In this document: one piece after another, positions 46,646 through 57,480 of the stretch
How positions within the stretch are numbered: the stretch's first letter is position 1
Layout: the number at the start of each line of letters is the position of its first letter
DNA from: Dactylorhiza incarnata
Lineage: Eukaryota > Streptophyta > Magnoliopsida > Asparagales > Orchidaceae
DNA: 64,000 bases
Assembly: GCA_033032865.1 (NCBI GenBank)
Contig: JAWHQI010000009.1
Span: forward strand, 14,216,001 to 14,280,000
Direction: 5' to 3'
Notes under the pieces: model-generated
Databases searched by the model: none
What the model was told of the DNA's origin: nothing
What the model saw: the letters and a program-made list of their open reading frames with translations, nothing else
Made by a program: the position numbers and the translations under genes

Positions 46646-48255
46646 TGAAAGTGCAGAGTGTAACCTCTGAGTATTCTCTAGGGGGGGTGAATAGAGATTT
46701 AAAACTTTTACCCTAAATATGCACACACAATATAACTTCAAACAACTATGTAATCAACAAATCCAATCCAGATTAAAATAAACATAGATTGCAGAAATAA
46801 TAATGGGACATCAGAGAAAAGCAAGACACAGAAGAGACAAGTTTTCTAGTGGTTCGCCAAAATGTGGGTACTCGACACTTCTACCTTCTTGGTAGGAATG
46901 CACTATAAGTGCCTGAGTCTTTTGGTAAGGAGACTCTTAGAACCACTCACTGAGTCTATTGATAAGGAGACTCTTAGAACCAATAACTGAGTCTTTTGAT
47001 AAGGAGACTCTTAGAACCAACGAGTCCTTTGATAAGGAGACTCTTAGAACCAACTGAATATTTTGGAGAGGCATTCTTAGGACTCTTTACTCAGTTACAA
47101 TAAAAGAAATGAGAATAAAGGAGAAGACGAAGAAAGAATAGGATTCTTCTGTTTGAATCCTTCTTTAGCTATCACTCAGCATGATGTCACTTGATGTTCT
47201 TCAGGCTCGGTATAGGATGAACTATTGCTTAAGATAAAGAAAAATGTAAGAGTTGTTTTGTTTGTGATCCTGATAATCTCTGTACTCTTGATGGCTTCCT
47301 ACTATAATAGAGAAGAAGAAGCAGTGGCAGTGTTTGTATTTCCCGTACATTGATATTCTCTTCTTTTGTCTGTGTTAGAACTTGAGGAAGAAGAAGAAGA
47401 CTGAATAGAATTCCTTAGTTGTTGTTCTCTTCTTTCTTCTGTATACTTAGTCTTTGTCTAATAGTGTTTGAAATTGTTTCCTCTTCTGTTATGTCCTCAG
47501 AAGGAATATCCATTGGACAACAAGTATTTCTTTCTATTTCTATTTCACGTCCGTCAATCTGATTTGAATAACTTCCAAGAATGTCTTTGTTGTCTCTCTG
47601 GAAAACTCCATTCCATTCTTGGCAATAAACGAGCTGTTAGAATTTGATTTATATCATTGGATAACTTCTGGAAAACCATCAGAAAAAATAGCAGAAAATA
47701 TTCCATTTCTGTCTGTATTCGACGTAGCGTCGAATTAATCTCACTCTTAATCGACGCACCTCTGAGTTCTTATAGAAGCATCTTTGAAATCCTTCTATGA
47801 CTGAACTCAGATGTCGACGTTGCATCTAATACTTATCGACATATTCGTCGAGTTGAAGACTTGGACTTTGAACTTCATCTTTTGCGTCAAATTCTTGTCG
47901 AAGTTGCGTCGACTTCTGATATTGCTTTGACAAGCTCTGTCTTCTGCGTTTAGTACATCTCAATGTTGCGTGGACTTCAACTATACTTTGACTTCAGTTT
48001 GAGTTACTTCTACTTGTATTCGAAGTTGCTTTGACTTTTAGTCAAAGTTGCGTCGACTTCTATTCAACGCAATTTTAACTTAACTGAATTTTATGCTTAA
48101 TTTGGACTGGCCATGACACTCTAGTGTGAGTGTGATGTCCTAGGGCATCTAATGACCAATTTACCCTTCCTATACAACATGGGTAACAAATCCTAGACTA
48201 TGAAATCACTTTAAGATAATTTGTAAGATAAATCACAAGGGTGTTTTTCCCAACA
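46646..48255 (-). repeat. 3' LTR of element E
   Basis: Starts TGTTGGGAAAAACACCC in element sense and ends CTGCACTTTCA. U3 has an array of ATTCGACG...CGTCGAATT and GTCGACGC words (47700-48070). TATA-like GATATAAATC at about 47650-47660. R-U5 has four to five units of TTGATAAGGAGACTCTTAG (46915-47075) and the LTR-end C run near 46680-46686. Confidence 0.85.
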
Positions 48256-48609
48256 ATCTCCCCCTATTTATCTTAACAAATTTTACAAATAATTTAAGTA
48301 ATTTCAAACATGTTGTTAAATAAACATAGTATACACATATATATAAAGACACAAAATGACATTACAAAATGGCATCATTGTACAGCAACATAAACCATTA
48401 TGATAAACTCCCAATTTAATCAGATTGTCTTCCAGCATCATATCCTCAAATATGTTTAGTAAGATGTTATCATGGAAACTGTACGTCTAGTTACCTGTAT
48501 TGTACAACTCCTTTGGAGGAGTTTTTCTCCTCCTTGAGAAGAACTTTTGTGTTACTTTTCATGATGCAAAGACTAGAGGCTCATCCTCCACTTCAGCGGT
48601 CCTGTTAGT
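48256..48609 (-). other. 3' non-coding region of element E
   Basis: AAATAGGGGGAGAT polypurine tract at 48256-48269, followed by AT-rich sequence. No gene seen. Confidence 0.75.
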
Positions 48610-50238
48610 TTATTGATGAATGTCATCTTCTTTGGGAGGCTCCCCCTGAGTTTGTGCATCCATTTCAGCAGTCTGGGCAGCCTCCTTAGCAATTCTTGAA
48701 ACTTCATCCAGAAGCTGATCAACTTCTAAGGGCTCCCCCTGGGATGATTCAAACATCTCCCCAAGTACCCCTGGTTTGATGTAGGCATCTCCCCCTGAGT
48801 TACTGCAGGTAGCTCCCCCTGGATTATTCCTGTCTGAAATATAATAATTCTGTTGGGATCAGGAACTTCAGAATCTGGGGCATTTTGATCAGTCTCTTTT
48901 TCCTTCTCCTGGCCACCCACATTTTCTTGAACAATTAGCTCCTCCTCTTGCATATTCTTCCCATTCTGAACTTTACTAACTAGGGAGGTTAAGAATGATT
49001 TGGTTAACATTGAGGAGGACACAAAAGTTTTGAGGGCCAAGAGTGTCTCTTTTGATTCCTGAAGCTCAGACTCCATCTGAGAATACTTTCTATTGAATTT
49101 TCTAGCTTGAGTCACCAGCAAATCAACAAATGTTCCAGTGGCCAGCTCCACTGCTTTAGAGATTATTTGATTATCATCAAATGGAGGAGAGATAGAGGCA
49201 GAAGCTGTGTCAACTGGGGGTGTGGATATGATAGCTGGAGGAGGGGATGGGAGATAAGTTTGTTCTAAGGGATCAGGATGGATGACTGTGAGGTTTTCTT
49301 CAAGAGGGGTGATATATGATTGTTGTGGTAGGGGAGCAGAATGAATTTTTGGGGGATTTTCAACAGTAGTAGTGATTGAGGGTTGTTGTTGTTGTGGGGT
49401 GTGAATCCGTGGTGCAGGCACTAATGTTGTATCAGGTAGAGTAAACTGGGGGGTCTTGAGCAGGAACACCTCTTGGGAGGTCTGTTAGAATTATCTCATT
49501 ATTTTGAGGAGGAGGAGAAAGTGGAGGAGAGGGTGTTGTTTGACCAGGCTTCAGAATTTGCCTGGTCCATTTAGAGAAAATGCCAATATTGATTCTTTTG
49601 TCAGGTGGAATTGGCACCTCTTTTGATTTGCAGACCATTGGGTAATGATGGAGCAGGACTTGGCTCATCATTCTCATATATGCATTCTCCTTATGTGAGT
49701 ATTTATGACAAATCAACTTAAGGAGGCACCTCCCCCAGATTATTTTCTTGTTGAGGACTAGAATACCCATAATCTGCAGCTGCTGCTTAGGAATAACAAC
49801 ATGTGCATAGATTTCACATAACAACACCTTTCCCATAATGTCTGCCAAGAATCTGTACTCTTCAGATACATCATTCTTCGTCAAATTTATTGCCTTTTCT
49901 TTACTAAATTTCATAATCTGTAATGCCATGCTTATCTCTTCCACTGAAAGTTCATCTGAATCACTACCAGCTGGTAGATCAAAAGTTTGACATAACATTT
50001 CCTCTGTAATGTTGATATCATTCCCAGAGATTCTCCCATTGAAAGACCCATCATCTCCAATGTGGATGTTATCTTTCAGCTCTGATAACTCGATACCATA
50101 GATCTTACACCTAGTAGAGATGTTCTTTGTCAACATGGCAGTTTGGAAGAGCCCAAGAATGACCTTAAAGTTCTCAGAAGTAGCATTAAGAGATTCTATA
50201 TCCACATCGAAACTATAGTTGACCATTGGATATGCCAT
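48610..50238 (-). pseudogene. Additional ORF of element E
   Basis: ATG 50238-50236 opens 268 codons. One frameshift near 49450-49480 leads into the second frame (49469-48726), and a further shift continues to about 48610. Residues about 1-230 (NISTRCKIYGIELSEL, ITEEMLCQTFDLPAG, INIGIFSKWTRQILKPG) resemble the 'putative plant transposon protein' domain found in additional ORFs of plant retrotransposons. Then comes a Pro/Gln/Thr-rich linker, a coiled coil (SQMESELQESKETLLALK), and acidic QGE repeats whose DNA carries four GGGGGAG motifs. The part around INIGIFSKW matches the start of the C additional ORF. Function unknown. Confidence 0.65.
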
Positions 50239-50400
50239 ATAATTTATAGTACATGGAAAATTGAAAATGAAAGAGAGAGAGAGGCGAGATCAAGAACACG
50301 AGAGAACTGGAAATCAAGAAAGCACGAGAGCAAGAGAGAGAAAATTCAAAAACAAAAAACTTCAACATCTAAGTTGCTTAAAAGAAGACGATTCGTCGCA
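50239..50400 (-). other. Pyrimidine-rich leader before the E additional ORF
   Basis: In element sense it is rich in CTCTCTCT and CTTG up to the ATG at 50238, like a plant 5' untranslated region. It lies between the palindrome cluster and the ORF. Confidence 0.45.
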
Positions 50401-50650
50401 ACTTAGGGTTGTATTCGAAGTAATGTCGACAAAGATTAATATGCAGTGCACCAAAACATGTCGAAGTAGCTTCTAGAAGCAAAACTACGTGCGCTTTGAC
50501 ATGTCGACGTTGCGTTGATTTGTAATTGACGTGACTTCGATTTTGTACAATGACTATTAAGTCGACGTATGCGTCGATATAGATTCGACGCTACGTCGAA
50601 TTCTCTACTTCATGTGGCTCTCGAAGCTGGCGTCAAGTAGAACTGGACGG
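50401..50650 (-). promoter_or_regulatory. U3-like palindrome cluster before the E additional ORF
   Basis: ATTCGACGCTACGTCGAATT (50583-50602), GTCGACGTATGCGTCGA and TGTCGACGTTGCGTTGA recur here. They are the same words as in the E LTR U3, where ATTCGACGTAGCGTCGAATT lies near 47720. It sits 160-410 bases upstream of the ORF start. Promoter activity is inferred. Confidence 0.5.
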
Positions 50651-51091
50651 TTCATTGAAATCTATTAGACACAACTCTGAATACACAGTTGTATTTCAAT
50701 AGAAAATTTCCGCTGCTTTTACCAGCAATGGTGTTTCTTGAAGTTAGCATTTGTAAGGTTATTTTTTATGAACTATAAGATATCAAAGGGTTTTTAGAGA
50801 AAAGATCACTCCATTTGAATGTTTGTAGTTCCTTATTGAGAATTGAGTTCTTTCTTTCCCTTCAATGTCTCTGAGGAAAGAATCCTAACTTTTCTTGCAC
50901 AAGTAACTCAAACATTAGAAGGTACCCAGGTTACCTTGAGCCTTTTGCTCTTACCATTTTAGGGTGATATGAAAGAATAGAATAGTATTTCATGATATCA
51001 TTTTGGATGACAGATAATATGTTTATTAAACCTATGTTTATTATCTTGGCACTGAATGTGCATAGAATGTATCTAAATATAATAAATCTGC
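50651..51091. other. Unassigned spacer in element E
   Basis: AT-rich; small ORFs on both strands have no recognisable content. It is presumably the remains of the region between pol and the additional ORF. Confidence 0.4.
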
Positions 51092-51774
51092 AGAATGTCT
51101 TTGTTGTCTCTCTAGAGTACTCCATTCCATTCTTGACAATAAATGAGCCGTTAGAATTTGATTTATATCCTTGGATACCTTCTGGTAAAGCATCAGAAAA
51201 GACAGCAGAAAATATTCCATTTATGTATGTATTCAACGTAGAGTCGAATTCATCTCACTTCTAATCGATGCACCTCTGAGTTCTTATAGAAGCAGTTTCG
51301 AAATCCTTCTTAGCTCTGACTGAACTCAGATGTTGATGTTGCGCTGAATACTTATGGACGTATTAGTTAAGTTGAAGACTTGGACTTTGAACTTCATCTT
51401 CTGCGTCGAATTCTTGTCGAAGTTGCGTCGACTTATGATATTGCTTTGACAAGCTCTGTCTTCTGCGTCGAGTACATCTCGATGTTATGTCGAATTCAAC
51501 TATACTTCGACTTCCGTCTGAGTTACTTCTACTTGTATTCGAAGTTGCTTCAACTTTTAGTCGAAGTTGCGGCGACTTCTATTCGACGCAATTTTAACTC
51601 AACTAAAATTTTTGCTTAATTTGGACTGGCCTTGACACTCTAGTGTGAGTGTGATATCCTAGGACATCTAATGACCAATTTACTCTTTCTATACAACATG
51701 GGTAACACATCCTAGACTATGAAATCACTTTAAGATAATTTGTAAGATAAATCATAAGGGTGTCTTCCCTAACA
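51092..51774 (-). repeat. U3 part of the 5' LTR of element E
   Basis: Matches about 47575-48255, including the GTCGACG array and the TG start at 51774. The TATA-proximal edge is deleted together with R, U5 and the priming site. Confidence 0.85.
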
Positions 51775-52490
51775 CATCACAATCTCTTCGCTAGTGAAAG
51801 CTATTTGTTCTGGCTCATTCAGCACTTTGCTAGCATCTTGAGGAATGATTCCAACAATTATACCTACAACTTCTGCATTAGTTGGATTCTGGATAGAGCT
51901 CTCATGTTGAGACTCCCCCTCAATCACTTCTTCTGATTCATTTTCAAGTACTTCAGTATTTTGGGCTGAGTTCTTTAAGAACATCCCCCCCCCCCCCCCC
52001 CTAAACTATTTCAGTATCTTGGGTTGAGATCTCTAAGGAAGAGTCCCCCTTAACTTTAGTTGTCTTCTCTATTTTAGTAGTCTTCTCCATCTCAACACTC
52101 TTCTCAACTTCATCATCCTTATCCGCTTCATTAGCCTTCTCAACTGCATCAACCTTCTCAACCTCATTAGCCTTCTCAACTTCATTAGCTACCCTGGGCA
52201 ACTCCTTGGGTGCTGATGTTTCCACATCTTCTAGAGAGACATTTTGCTCAGATTACCCCCCCCCCCCCCCCCCCTCAATATGACTGGGAGGGCTATTAGA
52301 GCTTGCCACTATTTTCTTTCTCTTCCTTTCTTTCTTCTTAAAACTTTCTCATTGGCTTTTCCCAAACTTGAGGAAAGGCTTCTCCCACCTATCTATAGAT
52401 TTGTAGTCAATCTTCTTCAGATAATGCCGAGAGCAGAATAATTCTTTGTTGGTGGGATGAAGGAAGCACAGGGGTCGCGCAGAGGACTCT
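51775..52490 (-). pseudogene. Additional ORF of element C, N-terminal part
   Basis: Reads from a segment like SIDRWEKPFLKFGK (near 52390) through a basic tract. It then enters tandem repeats NEVEKANEVEKVDAVEKANE (DNA period near 18 bp, 52080-52200) and TSEEIVM at the E junction. Two G runs in element sense (about 52255-52274 and 51987-52004 on the plus strand, as C) break the frame; they look like expanded GGGGGAG motifs. The beginning matches an internal part of the E additional ORF, so the N-terminal domain has been lost. A Lys/Glu coiled coil is likely. Confidence 0.6.
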
Positions 52491-52890
52491 AGGGTTTATG
52501 ATGTATTTAACCCCTAATGTCTACAATGATTCTAATTATAATATACAATACAAATATAAAGAGACGCGCACCTGTTTTGGCGATAATTTCGAGAAAATAT
52601 TATTAATAAAGATCCAATTTTGTCGTGCCAATACCTAATATTGTGTCCTGACAATATTTTTTGTGTCATCTAGACCTTTTTGATGATATTTTCGGTGTCG
52701 TCTAGACCTTCTCGACGACATGTTCTACACTTAGCAAAAATTCTGCACACTTTCAGAAAATGGTTAGACAACATGTGTGTTCACCAGATCTCTGGTCTTT
52801 ACACTAATAAATCTTTTGAATGAAAAAGAATAACTAATATACTTCGGATTAAGGTTAGAGAAATATAATGAGAAGTATATCACTTCATAT
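52491..52890 (-). promoter_or_regulatory. Spacer between pol and additional ORF of C with U3-like motifs
   Basis: GTCATCTAGACC and GTCGTCTAGACCTTCTCGAC (plus strand, about 52665-52720) repeat the words of the C LTR U3. Closer to the ORF the minus strand has CTTTATATTTG (about 52550-52560) and AAACCCTAGAG (about 52486-52497), a telo-box-like phrase. It resembles a small promoter; transcription is inferred only. Confidence 0.45.
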
Positions 52891-55151
52891 TAAGCATACC
52901 AAGCTCAATTTTGAATTATTTGAATTTTGCCTCATCAAGGGGCTTTGTGAAGATGTCATCCACTTCATTGTCTGTTGGTATATATTCCAAGAAAATATCT
53001 TCCTTCTCTACAGGCTCCCTAATAAAGTGATACTTGATCTCTATATGCTTGGTTCTGCTGTGTGCCACTGGATTCTTGGCAATTGAGATAGCAGTAGAGG
53101 AATCATAATACAATGAGGTCTTCCTTATTTGTAGGTTGTAATCCTTTAGTTGATGTTGAATCCATAGTAATTGAGCACAACAGATCCCAGCAGAAATGTA
53201 TTCTGACTCTGCATTTAAGATTGCAAGACTGGTTTGCTTTTTGCTGCTCCAAGAAATTAGTCTTCTCCCAAGGATTTGGTATGCCCCTGAGGTTTTTTCC
53301 TATCTTCCTTGCATCCTATAAAGTCTGCATCTGAAAAGCCTATTAGTTCAAAATCATTTACTCCTAGGGTTCCATAAGCCAAGATTAGGTGTACCCTTGA
53401 TGTATCTCAAGATCCTCTTAGAAGAGGTGTAGTGATAGCCCTTAGGGTTTACATGATATCTGGCACAAACACATGTAGCAAACAGAATGCATGTTCTACT
53501 GGCAGTTAGATAGAGCAGAGATCCAATGATGCATCTGTACATGGTCTCATCAAAAGTTTTTCCATTCACATCCTTGTCCAGAGACACATTTAAGCTCATT
53601 GGAGTCCTTAATGAGGTTGCATTATCCATTCGAAACTTCTTTATGAGCTATTTTGTGAACTTGGTCTGAGAAATGAGTATCTCATCCTTAGATTGCTTCA
53701 CTTGGAGACCTAAGAAGTATTTCAGCTCTCCCATACTGCTCATTTCAAACTTCCCTTGCATAAGGTTGATAAAAAATTTACAATGGTGATCATTTGTAGA
53801 ACCAAAGATTATGTCATCAATATATATATGGACCAGCATAGTCTTGCCTTTAATTTCCCTTAAGAATAATGTCTTATCTATCTTTCTCCTTGAAAATTTG
53901 TTTTCAATGAGAAAGGTAGATAGAGTCTCATACTAAGCTTTAGGTGATTGCTTAAGACCATATAAAGCTTTCTTGAGATAATAAACATGTTTGGGATAAG
54001 TTGAATTTACAAAACCTGGGGGTTGTTCTACATATACTTCCTCTTTCAAGTCTCTAGTGAGGAATGAAGACTTCACATCCATTTGATATATCTTGAAGCA
54101 TGTGTGAGTTGCATATGCTAGAAACAACCTGATGGCCTCCAATATTGCTACTGGTGCAAAAGTTTGGTCAATGTTTATGCCTTTTTCTTATCTATACCCC
54201 TTTGCAACCAGTCTTGCTTTATTCTTGATAATTACTCGTTGTCCACCCATCTTATTTATGAACACCCATTTAGTTACAATTATGTTATGGTCTTGGGGTC
54301 TGGGAACCAAATTCCAAACTTTGCATCTTTTGAATTTGTTCAATTCCTCTTGCATAGCCATGATCTAGAATGGGTCTGAGTTGACTTCTTCAAACTTCTT
54401 TGGGTCCACCTGTGAAATGAAGCTCAAGTAGAGAGCCTCATTCATGGCACCACTTCTTGTTTGGATTCCTTGATTGATGTCCCCAATGATTTGACCTTGT
54501 AGGCGGTATTTCTGAAGCTTGGTGGCAATAGCCAATCTTCTATTCCTTTCAGGTACATCTTCTCTTGTAAGCTGAATGGCTTCAACTTTAGGATTCGTCT
54601 CTTGTTCTTCAACTTCTTCTTCAATACTGACAGGATCAGATGAGATCATTTCTTGTAGTTCTTCAGTGTTAGCTATCTTTAAATCCTTAAGCTTGGATCT
54701 TATACCTACAACTGGAAATCTAGGACAATCTTCAAGCAACATGTTAGATTCATCAAAGACAACATTTATTGATTCTTCAACCAATTTAGATTTAGGATTA
54801 TAAATCATATAAGCTTTGCTATGATAGTTGTACCCAACAAAGAAGCCTTCATTGGATTTCTCAACAAACATGGTTAGGTAGTGCTTTCCATTGTTTAACA
54901 TATAACACTTACTTCCAATGATTTTGAAGTAGGCCAACGTTGGTTTTCTGCCTTTTAAAAGCTCATAGGGTGTCTTATTGTGATTCATGTTGATTAAATA
55001 TCTATTTTGCACATGCAAGCTGTGTTGGCTGCCTCATCCCAGAAATATTCTAGTAGTGAGGAGTCACTCAACATTGTTCTACTAGCTTCAATAAGGGTTC
55101 TATTATTTCTCTCTATAACTCTATTTTGTTGTGGAGTTCTTGGAGAGGAAA
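52891..55151 (-). pseudogene. pol: Copia pol of element C: integrase end, RT, RNase H
   Basis: From the J insertion site: the SSPRTPQQN-type integrase block near 55140, then integrase C-terminus (YELLKGRKPTLAYFKIIGSK). RT segments: ATHTCFKIYQMDVKSSFLTR, YVEQPPGF, and [16 protein letters not shown] with the catalytic pair intact; then [11 protein letters not shown]. RNase H: MYYDSSTAISIAKN and VDDIFTKPLDEAKFK. The reading is spread over at least six frame pieces with stops near 54360, 53930, 53845, 53645 and 53350. Sequence and order match element B, so C is another Sirevirus. The first part of integrase lies at 63435-64000, beyond J. Confidence 0.85.
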
Positions 55152-56766
55152 TGCAACACCCTCCTTGTTACATAAAATAAAACAGTAGGTCCGACCGTGA
55201 CCCCACACCATATTAAATAATAGTAAAGAAAGTTACGTAATTAGTTTTTAAATAGTTCATAACTCATACCATCTCAGCTAAATCAGAATTGACTACAAAA
55301 GCATTTTTTTATTTAAAGTAAAACCAGATTTACATGTCCACTAGGAATGAATATACAACAAGAGTTCTTTAATTACAATGTTCACAAAAACATGTGGTTT
55401 ACGAACATCGGCACGTAGGCCGGCCACACATGAAAACTAATAAACACTTGGGCCTTCGAGGGCCAGCACAATATAGCAACTGGGTTTCTAATCCGCTATG
55501 TTCAGCTCGGCTCGCCACCACCTGTATAAGAACATTCCACGAAAATGTGGCAAACATGTAAGCGGTCATATTTAACTGACCAAGGCTTATAATGACCCCA
55601 CCGCACTCTCGGGTTGGCGGTGCTCCTTCCGTGCAAGCAAGCATCAACAACATATATCTCAAGAGTGCGTCTAAGCATTGTAATCAACATCAACTTAGGC
55701 ACTCACGACCACACGTTTTCTGCACTCATGACACTCTTTCGGTGTACTCCACGAGAATCACCATCCTAAACCCGCTTATTTTAGATGGCTATGAGCTTTA
55801 CCATCAAGGTCATCATGCCTTATGATTCATTTCTTAAAATTCCTTTAGTGCACCGAGGGCGACCTCTTCACTGACCATCTATGGGATGGGTTCGGTTCTG
55901 CTTTGCCCGTGCTCATATTGTCGGGATCAACACTGCCCGACGCGGGTACGACTTCCCCTTATTCCTGTTGTTGGCACACTAGGCCAACGAAGCTAGGCTC
56001 ACTGGCCCTTTCGCTTCACAATTATCTCCCTGAGATCTAATTCCAGTGGTAGCACGACCGCCTGGCGCTATCGGCAGAACACATATCTGCCCGCAGCTAT
56101 GTTATGCAATTGCAGGCCTATAGCTTCCTGGTATTATGCACCCAGTCCCCAGGACCTAGGCTTCATACCCACCACAAATGGCTCACTAGTTTCGACTAGG
56201 AGCTACCGCCAGTGGTAGCACCACCGCTGGGCGGTAACAGACATAGTATCGAATCTATCCCCCTTTTCGGGTATTTTCTGGAGATCAACTCCAGAACTCC
56301 CTGCAACACGTCACAGTACTTAGAACATGAAAACATAGCATATATACTCGGAGTCTTCTTCGGTTTGTAATAAACATCACCAATCCAGACCAACATGTCC
56401 AGATGGGCTTCACACAACATGCTTATGTATGTACTTCGATCCGGACTCTATATGCAATTTCAATAGGGGATATTCCATATCGACCCATTAGAAGAACCTC
56501 TTCACCAATTGGTGATAGTCTTCCTACTACGATGCCAATCAAAGGACTAGCATGTCCAGATATTCAGGAGGAGATTTGCTACCCTTGAAGCTCACTTTGG
56601 TGCCATCTTAACGTAGTTGAATCGAATGGAAGAATTCAAATCACCTCCTCTCTGTGAATCTAGCGTTGGCACAAGCTTTCAAGAACTCTCACTAATCCAA
56701 TGGCTTAGTTCTCTTCAACCTTCTTTCTTTACTTAGCCTTTTCGCTTTCTCCTTTGCCTTTAGCTT

Positions 56767-56822
<56 letters not shown>

Positions 56823-57384
56823 ATGACTTCTCACAAAAAGTCTCTCAGCCCTTAAGGATTTTGGGCCCAATCTAAGACACAGGATCTCCAATCCAAATTA
56901 AATGGACGACCCTGATTTAATTCCATAAATCTGAACCCGGCTGCTACCGCCTGGTGGTAGCACTATCGCTCCGCGGCAGTGACTTAGGCGGTGGAACTTA
57001 TCCGCTCACCGCTTAATCCTTCTCGGCGATAAAATCCATCTCGACGATACGGCTATCCCATCGATATTGATACTGCCAGCGTTAGTTCTAACGCACGACA
57101 CTAGCATCTCGTCGACAAAGCACTTCATGTTGATAAAATGCATCACGTTGATACAGAGATTGTCTCGGCGTCCTTTGATATAGCTACCGCCCGTGGTAGG
57201 AGCTACCGCCTGGCGTTAGCTTGATAATCGTCGAGACCTCTCGACGACAAAAGGACCTTTACGTCGACAAGGTAAAGTCATTGCGTTGACATCCCTATTG
57301 CCTGCGATAGTACTACCGCCTGGTGGAAGGCCCTGCTACCTGTTTGCTTTGCTTTCTTCAGTTTGGGAAAATTGGGGTATTACA
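55152..57384 (-). repeat. 3' LTR of element J (long form)
   Basis: 2,233 bp. Starts (plus) TGCAACACC and ends GGGTATTACA. It includes about 540 bp (roughly 55782-56322) absent from the other LTR. (GA)n lies at 56768-56815. CpG words CTACCGCCTGG, GGTAGCAC and TCGACGA occur at 56935-57345 and again at 56045-56235. Confidence 0.9.
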
Positions 57385-57480
57385 AACCACCTCCCCTTAC
57401 AGAAATTTCGTCCCAAAATTTGAGAAATAAGAAAGCATGAAAAGATACAAAAACATAACTTGTACCTTAACAGAACGACT
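57385..57480 (-). other. 3' untranslated region and polypurine tract of J
   Basis: In element sense AATTTTGGGACGAAATTTC is followed by TGTAAGGGGAGGTGG and the LTR start. The phrase GGACGAAATTT is typical before gypsy chromovirus 3' LTRs. Confidence 0.7.

Larger units (their letters stand above)
46646..51774 (-). mobile_element. Sirevirus derivative E inserted in the additional ORF of C
   Basis: A full 3' LTR, polypurine tract and an additional ORF with its upstream region are kept. Gag, pol and the R-U5 half of the 5' LTR with its priming site are gone. TACCA/CATCA flanks (two transitions) and the continuous host frame mark the insertion site. It is a deletion product that keeps only the 3' half of the element and a stub of the 5' LTR. 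Confidence 0.8.
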
